Part shown: piece after piece, positions 28,034-39,216 of the stretch | How positions within the stretch are numbered: position 1 is the stretch's first letter | Layout of the letters: each line of letters begins with the position of its first letter | Origin: Billgrantia montanilacus | Lineage (GTDB): Bacteria > Pseudomonadota > Gammaproteobacteria > Pseudomonadales > Halomonadaceae | Length of the DNA stretch: 62,083 bases | Assembly: GCF_003336675.1 (NCBI RefSeq) | Contig: NZ_QPII01000022.1 | Coordinates: forward strand, 1-62,083 | Direction: 5' to 3' | Made by a program: the position numbers and the translations under genes | The notes under the pieces: model-generated | The model's input: the letters and a program-made list of their open reading frames with translations, nothing else | What the model was told of the DNA's origin: nothing | The model's database searches: none

Positions 28034-28921
28034 ATGGCCATGACCATCAAGCAGCTTCGCGCCTTCCAAGCCGTCGCCCAGACCCTGAGCTTCACCCAGG
28101 CCTGTGAACGCCTCCATCTATCGCAGCCGGCGCTCAGCCTGGCCATCAAGGGGCTGGAGGAGACGCTGGGGGGAGCCCTGCTGATTCGCAGCACCCGCAG
28201 CGTTCGCCTGACCCCTGAAGGCGAGACCCTGCTGCCCATGGCCAAGCGGCTTCTCGCCGACTGGGACAACGCTGAAGAACTGCTGCGTCAGCGTTTCACG
28301 CTCCAACTGGGGCGCGTTGCCGTTGCCGCCATGCCGTCAATCGCCTGCAATCGCCTGCCTCATGCCCTACGCGTCTTTCGCGAGCAGTTTCCGCGAGTCA
28401 ACGTGACGGTACACGATGTGATCAACGAACAGGTCATCGATATGGTGCGTCAACGGCAGGTCGAGCTCGGCGTCGCCTTCGAACCCGAAACCAGCGAGGG
28501 GATCGACTTCCTGCCGCTCTTCGACGACACCTTCGTTGCCGTTGTACCACCCGACTCTCCGCTGGCCGACGCTGGCTCGATCGACTGGAACGCCCTGCTC
28601 AGTCACGACTTCATCACCCTGCAGCGCCCCTCGATGGTGCGCATCCTGATGGAACAGGCGCTTGCAGTGCGCGGCACCGAACTACCCGTCGCCTTCGAAA
28701 GCCATCAGCTGGCGACGGTGGGCCGGATGGTTGCCAGCGGCTTGGGCGTGAGCGCCGTTCCAACGCTATGCCGGGAACAGATGCATGAACTGGGTGCGCG
28801 CTGCGTCCCACTGCACGATCCACAGATACGAAGAACGGTGGGCGTGGTCATTGGCGCAGGGCAAGAACTCTCCACCGCTGCCCGAGCGCTCTACGAGGTG
28901 CTGCGAAGAACCCTTCAATAA
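28034..28921 (+). CDS. LysR-family regulator divergent from scoAB
   Basis: This 295-residue LysR-type regulator has an N-terminal winged helix-turn-helix (QLRAFQAVAQTLSFTQACERLHLSQPALS region) and a substrate-binding-like effector domain. The start could be either ATG, 28034 or 28040, since no strong ribosome binding site is seen for either. Divergence from scoAB suggests it controls acetoacetate or short-chain acid use, which is inference from gene context. Confidence 0.88.
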   Translation: MAMTIKQLRAFQAVAQTLSFTQACERLHLSQPALSLAIKGLEETLGGALLIRSTRSVRLTPEGETLLPMAKRLLADWDNAEELLRQRFTLQLGRVAVAAMPSIACNRLPHALRVFREQFPRVNVTVHDVINEQVIDMVRQRQVELGVAFEPETSEGIDFLPLFDDTFVAVVPPDSPLADAGSIDWNALLSHDFITLQRPSMVRILMEQALAVRGTELPVAFESHQLATVGRMVASGLGVSAVPTLCREQMHELGARCVPLHDPQIRRTVGVVIGAGQELSTAARALYEVLRRTLQ

Positions 28922-28925
28922 CTCG

Positions 28926-28963
28926 GCCAATAAACTCGATCAATAGACCCAGGCAATAAACCC
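28926..28963 (+). repeat. Short degenerate tandem repeat
   Basis: Three units of about 13 bases, reading CCAATAAACTCG, ATCAATAGACCCA and GGCAATAAACCCA, follow the LysR stop. This is probably just low-complexity spacer. Confidence 0.35.
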
Positions 28964-29049
28964 ACCCGTAACGGCACGTAACGCTGGGCAGCCCATCCTT
29001 GATCCATTAGCATGAGCGGCTGTCATGCAAAAGACGCAAGGAGTGAGGC

Positions 29050-29919
29050 ATGTCGACCCTGAAGGGGATCGTCAGCGTGCTGCTGCTTATTTTCAGCACC
29101 CTGTTTTGGGGAGTTCCCCTCGTGCTGCTGACCGCCCTCAAGCTGATCACGCCCGGGCGTCCGCTACGCCGACTCATCCTGAATGGGCTCAATGGCGTGG
29201 CGCTCAACTGGATCGGTTTCAATCTGTGGTGGATGCGCCACTGGCTGAAGCCCCAGGTAAGCATGAGCCTGCCGGAGGGTCTTGCCCGCGACCAGTGGTG
29301 GCTGGTGCTGTCCAATCACCGTAGCTGGACCGACATATTCATGCTGCTGATGGGACTGCATCGCCGTATACCCATGCCCCGCTTCTTCCTCAAGCAGCAA
29401 CTGATCTGGGTTCCCATCGTGGGACTCGCCTGGTGGGCGCTGGAGTACCCGTTCATGCGTCGCTATACGAAGCAGCAGCTGGCGCGCAAACCCCAGCTTG
29501 CCCGCATCGATCGCGAAGCGACGGAGAGGATGTGTGAGCGCGCCCGCGAAATGCCGATCGCCATCTTCAACTTCGTTGAAGGCACGCGCTTTACGCCAGC
29601 CAAGCGCGACTTGCAGGATAGTCCCTTCCGGCATCTGCTGAAACCCAAGGCCGGCGGCATCGCCCAGGTTCTGAACCTGCTCGGCGACAGGCTCAGCGGC
29701 ATCCTTGACTTCACCCTGCGTTACGAGAATCCCAAGCCGACCTTCTGGGGTTTCCTGTGCGGCCGTGAAGGGCCGATTTCGGTCGAGGCGCGCCGACTTG
29801 ACGTGCCCGCCTGGATGCAGGAAGGCAGCTATTACGACGACCCGCACTACAAGGAGCGCTTCCACTCATGGCTGAATGCCCTGTGGCAGGAAAAGGACGA
29901 GGCGCTCGATTCGCGCTGA
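29050..29919 (+). CDS. LPLAT-family acyltransferase (YihG-like)
   Basis: This inner-membrane 1-acyl-glycerol-3-phosphate-type acyltransferase has 289 residues. It has an N-terminal membrane helix (VSVLLLIFSTLFWGVPLVLL), the catalytic NHRSWTD (NHx4D box) near residue 93, and FNFVEGTRFT (the FPEG-like box) near residue 175. Size and motif wording match YihG/YihG-like LPLATs rather than PlsC. AGGAG precedes the ATG. The next gene starts inside its last codons, so the two are co-transcribed. Confidence 0.88.
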   Translation: MSTLKGIVSVLLLIFSTLFWGVPLVLLTALKLITPGRPLRRLILNGLNGVALNWIGFNLWWMRHWLKPQVSMSLPEGLARDQWWLVLSNHRSWTDIFMLLMGLHRRIPMPRFFLKQQLIWVPIVGLAWWALEYPFMRRYTKQQLARKPQLARIDREATERMCERAREMPIAIFNFVEGTRFTPAKRDLQDSPFRHLLKPKAGGIAQVLNLLGDRLSGILDFTLRYENPKPTFWGFLCGREGPISVEARRLDVPAWMQEGSYYDDPHYKERFHSWLNALWQEKDEALDSR

Positions 29920-30815
29920 TGATCGCCACGTTGCTGCTTTTGGCCGGCTGTGCCAGCGGTGGCGGCGGCGTTCAGCGCAGCAGTGATCCCGGCATCGGCG
30001 GTAGCTGGGTCACGGTACAGCGTGGCGACACCCTGGGCAGCATCGCAGCCCGGGCTGACGTGCCATTGGCTCGATTGCAGCGCTTCAATCCGGAGGCCAA
30101 CCCTCATCGCCTGGCGGTAGGGCAGCGCCTGCTGGTCCCGACTCAACAGGAGCGAGCCCCATCCGGCGGCCCCTACCGCTATCAGGTGCGCCCCGGCGAC
30201 ACCTATTCCGGTATCGCGCGACGCTTCGCGACCACACCGGCTCGCATTCAGTCGGCCAACCCGGGGGTCGAACCCACGCGGCTGAGGGTCGGCCAGGTGA
30301 TTCAGGTGCCCCTGAGAGGAGCCACCACCAGTACAGCGACTGCCTCCACGGGCGGCTCGCGAAGTGGCGCCAGTTCGAGTGGTGGCAGCGGTGCGGCGAG
30401 TGCAACGCCGCGTGCACCCGACACCAGCTCACTGCCTGGCACCGCCCGCAACTGGCCCTGGCCGCTTGACGATTATCGCGTTGTGCGCGCCTTTGGCAGC
30501 GATAGCCGCGGTACGCTGCAGCCGATGCTTCTCGCCACCGGCCGTGGTGCCAACGCCAAGGCCGTTGCCGATGGCGATGTGCGTTTCGCCGGCAGCATGC
30601 GCCAGCTCGGCCGGGTAGTCATCGTGCATCATGCTGACAACCTGCAGAGCGTCTATGCCCTGTGCGATTCGATCCTGGTTGACGATGGCGCTCGGGTCAC
30701 CCGGGGGACGCCGTTGTGCGAAGTCGGTTACAGCAACACCACCGAGCGGCACGATCTGCTCTTCGACCTGCGCCTGGGTGGCAAGCCGATCGATCCGAGG
30801 CGAGTGCTACGCTGA
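29868..30815 (+). CDS. LysM/LytM (M23-like) lipoprotein resembling NlpD, catalytically degenerate
   Basis: The N terminus has a positively charged stretch, a hydrophobic run and a lipobox (LLLLAGC), so the mature protein is an outer-envelope lipoprotein. Two LysM domains follow (YRYQVRPGDT is the start of the second), then a low-complexity Ser/Gly linker and a LytM/M23 fold. The M23 zinc motif HxxxD before the glycine-rich part is absent; HH survives in VVIVHHADNL. This pattern fits NlpD/EnvC-type activators of amidases rather than an active peptidase. The start is uncertain: 29868 overlaps the previous gene, and a GTG at 29883 or an ATG at 29919 are alternatives. Confidence 0.8.
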   Translation: MAECPVAGKGRGARFALMIATLLLLAGCASGGGGVQRSSDPGIGGSWVTVQRGDTLGSIAARADVPLARLQRFNPEANPHRLAVGQRLLVPTQQERAPSGGPYRYQVRPGDTYSGIARRFATTPARIQSANPGVEPTRLRVGQVIQVPLRGATTSTATASTGGSRSGASSSGGSGAASATPRAPDTSSLPGTARNWPWPLDDYRVVRAFGSDSRGTLQPMLLATGRGANAKAVADGDVRFAGSMRQLGRVVIVHHADNLQSVYALCDSILVDDGARVTRGTPLCEVGYSNTTERHDLLFDLRLGGKPIDPRRVLR

Positions 30816-30819
30816 GGCA

Positions 30820-31437
30820 ATGATGCCCACCCAACCTGCGCCGTGCGACACGCTTCTCCGCTCGCCGCTATTGCAGCGCTTCCCCGCCGTGCTCGGCGAG
30901 CCGGCGGCGAGCGCCGCCCTGGCACGACTGGATGGCGAACTGACGTGGCAGCAACCACGCCTGCGGCTCTACGGCCGCGAACACCCGATTCCCCGCCGAC
31001 AGCTGTGGATGGGAGATAGCAATGCGCATTACCGATACTCGGGTCACGATTTCCAGCCCGAGCCATGGCATCCCCTAGTCGACAGGATCCGTGACGCTGT
31101 TGTCGCACGCCTGGCCGCTGCCGGCATCGCCGCAACGTTCAACAGCGTACTGTTGAATCGCTATGAGGATGGCGCGGAGCGCATGGGCTGGCACAGCGAC
31201 GACGAGCCAGAACTCGGACCTGATCCGCTGATAGCCGCCGTCAGCCTGGGCGCGGAACGCCCATTGCGCCTGCGCTGGCGCCAGGGTCCACGCGAAGCCT
31301 TCAATGTCTGGCTACCCCACGATAGCCTTCTGCTGATGGGGCCCGGGGTACAGCGGCAACTTCAGCACGCGCTATTGCCTCGACGGATCCCCGGGCTCAG
31401 GATCAGCCTTACCTTTCGCTGGATCAGGAATACATAA
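30820..31437 (+). CDS. AlkB-like 2-oxoglutarate/Fe(II) dioxygenase
   Basis: The 205-residue protein is a 2OG/Fe(II) oxygenase of the AlkB family, which removes alkyl lesions from DNA or RNA. Iron ligands are H125-x-D127 (WHSDDE) and H183 (QHALLPR); the segment NRYEDGAERMGWHSDDE and the following PLIAAVSLGAERPLRLR are typical. A pair of ATGs (30820, 30823) follows GAGG. It lies just after the lipoprotein gene. The exact substrate (AlkB versus AlkB-like family groups) is not resolved. Confidence 0.88.
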   Translation: MMPTQPAPCDTLLRSPLLQRFPAVLGEPAASAALARLDGELTWQQPRLRLYGREHPIPRRQLWMGDSNAHYRYSGHDFQPEPWHPLVDRIRDAVVARLAAAGIAATFNSVLLNRYEDGAERMGWHSDDEPELGPDPLIAAVSLGAERPLRLRWRQGPREAFNVWLPHDSLLLMGPGVQRQLQHALLPRRIPGLRISLTFRWIRNT

Positions 31438-31519
31438 GCGAATCCTGATTTAATGGTCACTTGCCTTGCCTTGCCGCAGCAGACAGGTGACTTAATCCCG
31501 TAGTTAACGGTATAAACCG

Positions 31520-32632
31520 TCATCCACGGAAATACCCCGGCGCCACGAACGGCATCTTGCTTACCGTCATCGGCAGTCGCTTGCCACGCACCTCGGCAAA
31601 TACGGTTGTGCCGATCTCTGCGTTCTCCAGGGTGACGTACCCCATGGCCACAGGCCGGCCAACGCTGGGGCCGAATCCCCCTGAGGTGACCACGCCGATT
31701 GCCTCGTCGTCACCGCTGAACAGTTCGGCCCCCTCACGTACCGGCGCACGCCCCTCGCCCAGCAAACCCACCCGCTTGCGCTGATGATCCTTCTTCTCGA
31801 CCTGGTGCAGGATCAGGTCCGCGCCAGGGAAGCCGCCCTGTCGCTCGCCGCCACGTCGGCGCGGCTTTCCGATCGCCCAGATGAGCCCCGCCTCCAACGG
31901 GGTAGTCTCGGTGTCGATGTCGTGACCGTAAAGACAGAGTCCCGCCTCCAGACGCAGGGAATCCCTCGCACCGAGGCCAATCGCTTCTACCTCCTCTTCG
32001 GCGAGCAGGCGACGGGCCAGCGCCTCGGCCCGGTCCGCCGGCACCGATATCTCGAAGCCGTCCTCTCCGGTATAGCCGCTGCGACTGATCCAGACGGGAA
32101 TGTCGTCGATCTCGAAACGGCCATGCTGCATGAAGACCATTTCACAGGCTGCTGGACACAGCCGCTTCATCACGCTTGGCGCCTGGGGCCCTTGAAGGGC
32201 CAGGAGCCCCCGGTCGAGCACCTCGACCTCATGCTCGGCGTCCAGCCCGGTCTCGAGCAGGGCGATATCCTGGTCCTTGCAGGCCGCATTAACCACGAGA
32301 TAGAGATCGTCGCCGACATTCGCCACCATCAGGTCGTCGAGGATACCCCCCTCCTGTCCGGTGAACAGCGCATAGCGCTGCATACCTTCGGGCAATCCAA
32401 CGATATCCGCACAGACAAGCGTCTCCAGCGACTCGGCCGGCCGAGGCCCACGCAGCAACACCTGCCCCATGTGCGAAACGTCAAACAGGCCACAGGCCGC
32501 CCGGGTATGCTCATGCTCCTTCTTGACGCCAAGCGGGTACTGCACCGGCATGTCATAGCCGGCGAAAGGAACCATCTTGCCCCCCAACTCCAGGTGCAGG
32601 CCATGCAGCGGCGTATGCTTGAGTTCGCTCAT
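31520..32632 (-). CDS. gcvT: Glycine cleavage system T protein (aminomethyltransferase)
   Basis: GcvT transfers the methylene group from the lipoyl-H protein to tetrahydrofolate, releasing ammonia. The 370 residues start MSELKHTPLHGLHLELG and contain DVSHMGQVLLRGP, SRSGYTGEDGFEI and the EAGLCLYGHDID segment that binds folate. GAGGAA lies six bases before the ATG. It is separate from gcvH and gcvP, which lie 2 kb away on the other strand, with an AGCS carrier gene between. Confidence 0.95.
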   Translation of the reverse strand: MSELKHTPLHGLHLELGGKMVPFAGYDMPVQYPLGVKKEHEHTRAACGLFDVSHMGQVLLRGPRPAESLETLVCADIVGLPEGMQRYALFTGQEGGILDDLMVANVGDDLYLVVNAACKDQDIALLETGLDAEHEVEVLDRGLLALQGPQAPSVMKRLCPAACEMVFMQHGRFEIDDIPVWISRSGYTGEDGFEISVPADRAEALARRLLAEEEVEAIGLGARDSLRLEAGLCLYGHDIDTETTPLEAGLIWAIGKPRRRGGERQGGFPGADLILHQVEKKDHQRKRVGLLGEGRAPVREGAELFSGDDEAIGVVTSGGFGPSVGRPVAMGYVTLENAEIGTTVFAEVRGKRLPMTVSKMPFVAPGYFRG

Positions 32633-32676
32633 GCGGAATTCCTCGGGTAGTGATAGTGGTATGAAGCTACACCAGG

Positions 32677-34074
32677 TCAGCGCTGGCCGTGATCGAGATC
32701 CTCACCCGGCAGGACCTCCTTGCCGTCGAAATAATCCCGGGTCACCTTGAACACCACCGGCGAAAGCAGTGCCAGGGCAATCAGGTTGGGAATCGCCATC
32801 ATGGCGTTGAAGGTATCAGCCATCAGCCAGATGAAGCCCAGCTGCGCCATCGCACCCAGGGGAATGGCCAGGACGAACAGCGTGCGGTAGAGCATGATCG
32901 ACCGGGTGCCGAACAGGAACTGGAAGCACTTCTCGCCGTAGAAGGACCATCCCAGGATCGTAGTGAAGGCAAAGATCGCCAGCGCCACCGAGACGATCTG
33001 GTTGCCAAACCCGGGCAGGGCGGCATCGAAAGAGAGTGCCGTGAGCGAAGCGCCCTGCTCGCCCTCGATCCATACCGTGGACGTCAGGATCACCAGCGCC
33101 GTGATGGTGCAAACGATGATCGTATCGATGAAGGTGCCCAGCATGGCGATCAGCCCCTGACGCACCGGGTTCCTGGTCTTGGCCGCGGCATGGGCGATAG
33201 GTGCACTGCCCAGGCCTGCCTCGTTGGAAAAGATGCCACGCGCCACGCCAAAGCGGATCGCTGCCATTACGGCTGCACCGGCGAAACCGCCCGCTGCGGC
33301 ATGAGGATTGAAGGCATAATAGAAGATCAGGCTGAAGGCCTCGCCGATCTGACCGGCATTGACGATCAGGACCAGCAAACCCGCGATGATATACAGGATG
33401 CCCATGATCGGCACCAGCTTACCCGCCACCTTGGCGATACGCTTGATACCGCCCAGAATGACCGCCCCGGCCAGCACCATGATCACCACGCCTGTCAGCC
33501 AGTGGGGGATATTGAAGGTGGAACTCAGCGCGTCGGCGACGGAGTTGGACTGTACGGTATTGCCGATCCCGAAGGCTGCCACGGCACCGAAGAAGGCGAA
33601 GGCGCCGCCCAACCATAGCCACTTCTTGCCCAGGCCATTCTTGATGTAGAACATCGGCCCGCCGACGTGATAGCCGAGACTGTCGGTTTCGCGAAAGCGC
33701 ACGGCCAGCACCGCTTCAGCGAACTTGGTCGCCATGCCCACCAGGGCGGTGATCCACATCCAGAATATCGCCCCCGGCCCACCCAAGGCGATGGCGGTGG
33801 CCACCCCGGCAATGTTACCCGTGCCGATCGTGGCGGAAAGCGCCGTCATCAAGGCGTTGAAGGGCGAAATCTCACCCTCCTCTTCCACTCGTTTCTTCTC
33901 GCCGGGCGCCGGTCTGGCCTCGCGCCCCTGCCACATCAGCTTGAATCCGGTGCCCAACTTGCGAATCGGCAGAAACTTCAGGCCGAGTTGCAGATAGAGG
34001 CCGACGCCCAGCAGGAGAATGAGCATCAACGGGCCCCAGACCACGCTGTTGATGGCCGTGAATATCGCTGTCAT
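32677..34074 (-). CDS. AGCS-family sodium:alanine/glycine symporter
   Basis: This inner-membrane Na+-coupled carrier of the AGCS family (AlsT/DagA/GlyP) has 465 residues and about ten hydrophobic helices. Motifs include ALSATIGTGNIAGVATAIALGGPGAIFWMW, split here as SATIGTGNIAGVATA and ALGGPGAIFWMWITA, and FSNEAGLGSAPIAHAAAKT. It lies 44 bases upstream of gcvT on the same strand, so glycine is the probable cargo. I chose the ATG at 34074; a GTG three codons upstream is also possible. Confidence 0.9.
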   Translation of the reverse strand: MTAIFTAINSVVWGPLMLILLLGVGLYLQLGLKFLPIRKLGTGFKLMWQGREARPAPGEKKRVEEEGEISPFNALMTALSATIGTGNIAGVATAIALGGPGAIFWMWITALVGMATKFAEAVLAVRFRETDSLGYHVGGPMFYIKNGLGKKWLWLGGAFAFFGAVAAFGIGNTVQSNSVADALSSTFNIPHWLTGVVIMVLAGAVILGGIKRIAKVAGKLVPIMGILYIIAGLLVLIVNAGQIGEAFSLIFYYAFNPHAAAGGFAGAAVMAAIRFGVARGIFSNEAGLGSAPIAHAAAKTRNPVRQGLIAMLGTFIDTIIVCTITALVILTSTVWIEGEQGASLTALSFDAALPGFGNQIVSVALAIFAFTTILGWSFYGEKCFQFLFGTRSIMLYRTLFVLAIPLGAMAQLGFIWLMADTFNAMMAIPNLIALALLSPVVFKVTRDYFDGKEVLPGEDLDHGQR

Positions 34075-34652
34075 GGTTTCCACGCACCTGTCCCTCTGTT
34101 ATATGGATTTGTTGTTGGGCTGCCGATACGCTCGCCGTGTCCCGGTGCCAACGTTAATCTCGCGATGCACGGTCAACTTGAACGATCGCTAGCACAAACC
34201 GGCGTACCATAGCGGAATCCACCACAATTACGCCACCCACTCGAAAGGTTCTCTGAAAAAACGGGTCCATGGATGTAATTAGAGAGCAAGGATAACGTCT
34301 GTTTCGTATTGGAAACAATAGACCCACTACCGCTGACGCCGCCAGCGTGGTGGTCAGAACAGCGGCCAGAGCGATGGAGTCCTGGCATGGACGCAAGCCA
34401 TACAGGCCTGGCTACAGACTAGTGAGCGCTGGCGGGACTGTCGAATATGCGATCTGCTGTCGCCGTGGATCGACTCTCAACAGAGCTCAGGGAAGCACGC
34501 AGGCACACTGGACGCCTGCTGTGGGGCTTGTCCCATCTGCAGCGGCAGGCCTGGGTTTCCGACGATTTGGCCATCCACAGGGACTCGCCAAACGGCGCCA
34601 ATGGCGTTAGCATTCACTTGTTCAGAAACCTTTTTCGTATAGGAAAACCATC
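34075..34652. promoter_or_regulatory. AGCS/gcvH divergent intergenic region, 578 bases
   Basis: No convincing gene is present. I looked for a glycine riboswitch and saw no aptamer core. Two related inverted repeats stand out: TGTTTCGTATTGGAAACA at 34300-34317, and TTTTCGTATAGGAAAA at 34632-34647 just before gcvH. They share TTTC-GTATwG-GAAA. The second overlaps the gcvH ribosome binding site. They could be sites for one regulator of glycine use. Confidence 0.5.
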
Positions 34653-35042
34653 ATGAGCACGATTCCCGCCAATCTCCGCTACAACGATAGCCATGAGTGG
34701 GTGCTGGACAATGGCGACGGCACCGTCACCATCGGCATCACCGATCATGCCCAGGAAGCCCTGGGCGACGTGGTCTTCGTGGAACTCCCCGATGTCGGAC
34801 GCACCCTGGCGAAAGGCGATGAGTTTGGGGTGATCGAGTCGGTGAAGGCAGCCTCCGACCTCTATGCCCCGGTGGCCGGCGAGATCATCGAAGTCAACGA
34901 GACGCTCGAAGATGCGCCGGAAACGGTCAACGAGGCGCCCTACGAGGGCGGCTGGATCATGAAGGTGCGCATCGAGGACACCGCCAGCCTCGAAGACCTG
35001 CTCGACGCCGACGCCTATCAGGCCGTTGCCACCAAGGATTGA
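34653..35042 (+). CDS. gcvH: Glycine cleavage system H protein
   Basis: GcvH shuttles the methylamine group between P, T and L proteins on a lipoyl arm. The 129 residues contain the lipoylation site ESVKAASD with Lys65, the position in Escherichia coli GcvH, and HEWVLDNGDGTVTIGITDHAQ. AGGA at 34641-34644 serves as ribosome binding site and overlaps a palindrome that could be a control site. gcvP follows. Confidence 0.95.
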   Translation: MSTIPANLRYNDSHEWVLDNGDGTVTIGITDHAQEALGDVVFVELPDVGRTLAKGDEFGVIESVKAASDLYAPVAGEIIEVNETLEDAPETVNEAPYEGGWIMKVRIEDTASLEDLLDADAYQAVATKD

Positions 35043-35106
35043 TCTCCGACCGCTCTCGCCCGACCCCGTGGGCCGGGCTCATTCTCTACTATCGACAGGG
35101 TGCTCC

Positions 35107-38001
<2,895 letters not shown>

Positions 38002-38022
38002 GAGGCGTGTGCATGCCCTCAC

Positions 38023-38053
38023 GCAATCGACCCGCCAATGGCGGGTCGATTGC
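38023..38053 (+). terminator. Terminator after gcvP
   Basis: GCAATCGACCCGCC and GGCGGGTCGATTGC form a perfect 14-base stem with loop AAT, 21 bases past the gcvP stop and followed by TTTC. Confidence 0.8.
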
Positions 38054-38078
38054 TTTCAAGGGTAGGCGTTGTCGAATG

Positions 38079-38993
38079 TCAAATGGCCGGAGCCCCCTCA
38101 GCGAAACCGAAACGTTCACGTAGCCGCTGCTCACGGAACCCTTCGAGAAGGCGCTCATAGCGACGCGGAACCCGACTACTGGTGCGAGTGACCAGATGCA
38201 GCGATTCGTACTCCACCACCGGCAAGTCGAGCTCCTTGACCTGGCGCTGCCAGGGGGAGGTCTCGAGCACCAGACGCGAGACAACCGTGAAGCCGAGCCC
38301 ACGTGCCACGGCATCCAGTACCATGGCCACTTCATTGGTGAAACCCTGCCGGCGAAACTGGCTCATGGAGCGGAATTCATCGGGAAAATTGCTGCGCAAC
38401 AGCGCCCCGGCATGATTGACGCCATCGGAATAGTTGATGAAGCCGATGCCCATCAGCTCGGTGAGCGTGGTGCCGGCAAAGTCAGCGGGGACCACCAGGC
38501 AAAGTGGTTCTTGATGCCATAGCGAGCAGTCCAGTTCAGGATGCCGAACCGGCTCGGTGATAATGCCCAGGTCATGCCGCCCCGCCAGCACATCGGTGAC
38601 GATCTCGTGACTGAAGGCGAAGCTGTAGCTGACCGTCAGGCCCGGACACATCTGCTGCTGACCCAGTATATAAGGGTACAGCATCAGCCCTACGCTTCCC
38701 GGCGAGCCAATGCGGCACTCACCCGTATCCAGGGCCTCGTCGTCCAGGGAATGGCGAAACTGCTCGTGCTCGGAGAACAGGCGCAGGCCATAGTCATAGG
38801 CGCGCCGTCCGGCCTCGGTCAGCGCGAAACGACGTCCATTGCGCTCCAGCAATGGTTTATCGAGGTAATCTTCCAGCTTGCGCACATGCTGGCTGACGCC
38901 GGGCTGGGTCATTTCCAGGCGCTGGGCGGTGCGTGTGAAGCTGCCGGTCTCGACCAGCATGATGAAGGTACGGAAATACTGGGCGTTGAACAT
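38079..38993 (-). CDS. LysR-family regulator
   Basis: This 304-residue LysR regulator has an N-terminal winged HTH (FIMLVETGSFTRTAQRLEMTQPGVSQHV region) and an effector domain. It is convergent with gcvP and divergent from ppnN, so its target is not evident from context. The ATG starts MFNAQYFRTF. I do not recognise a specific named member. Confidence 0.85.
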   Translation of the reverse strand: MFNAQYFRTFIMLVETGSFTRTAQRLEMTQPGVSQHVRKLEDYLDKPLLERNGRRFALTEAGRRAYDYGLRLFSEHEQFRHSLDDEALDTGECRIGSPGSVGLMLYPYILGQQQMCPGLTVSYSFAFSHEIVTDVLAGRHDLGIITEPVRHPELDCSLWHQEPLCLVVPADFAGTTLTELMGIGFINYSDGVNHAGALLRSNFPDEFRSMSQFRRQGFTNEVAMVLDAVARGLGFTVVSRLVLETSPWQRQVKELDLPVVEYESLHLVTRTSSRVPRRYERLLEGFREQRLRERFGFAEGAPAI

Positions 38994-39216
38994 GACGCAT
39001 CACTTGCGGTTCGACCGAGGCCTGATACCGCCATTCTATCAGCACCGACGAAGCCGCGCAGCGCTGCGCCCCGAGCGAGCTCGTGGTAGCATTCCGGTCA
39101 TGACTCGGCGAGCATTGGCCACGACACCGCAGCACCCGTCTCGCCCCAACCAGACCCAATTTCAGCCCCCTGCCCCTCCGGGACAGCGGGCCATACGACC
39201 TGACAAGGACCGTTCC

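Noticed and set aside
34075..34652. Glycine riboswitch upstream of gcvH
   Set aside because: No aptamer core or tandem aptamer pattern is seen in the 578-base gap; only palindromes that look like protein sites.
34447..34656. Small plus-strand frame before gcvH as a leader gene
   Set aside because: No ribosome binding site, overlap with the gcvH start and no recognisable protein features.
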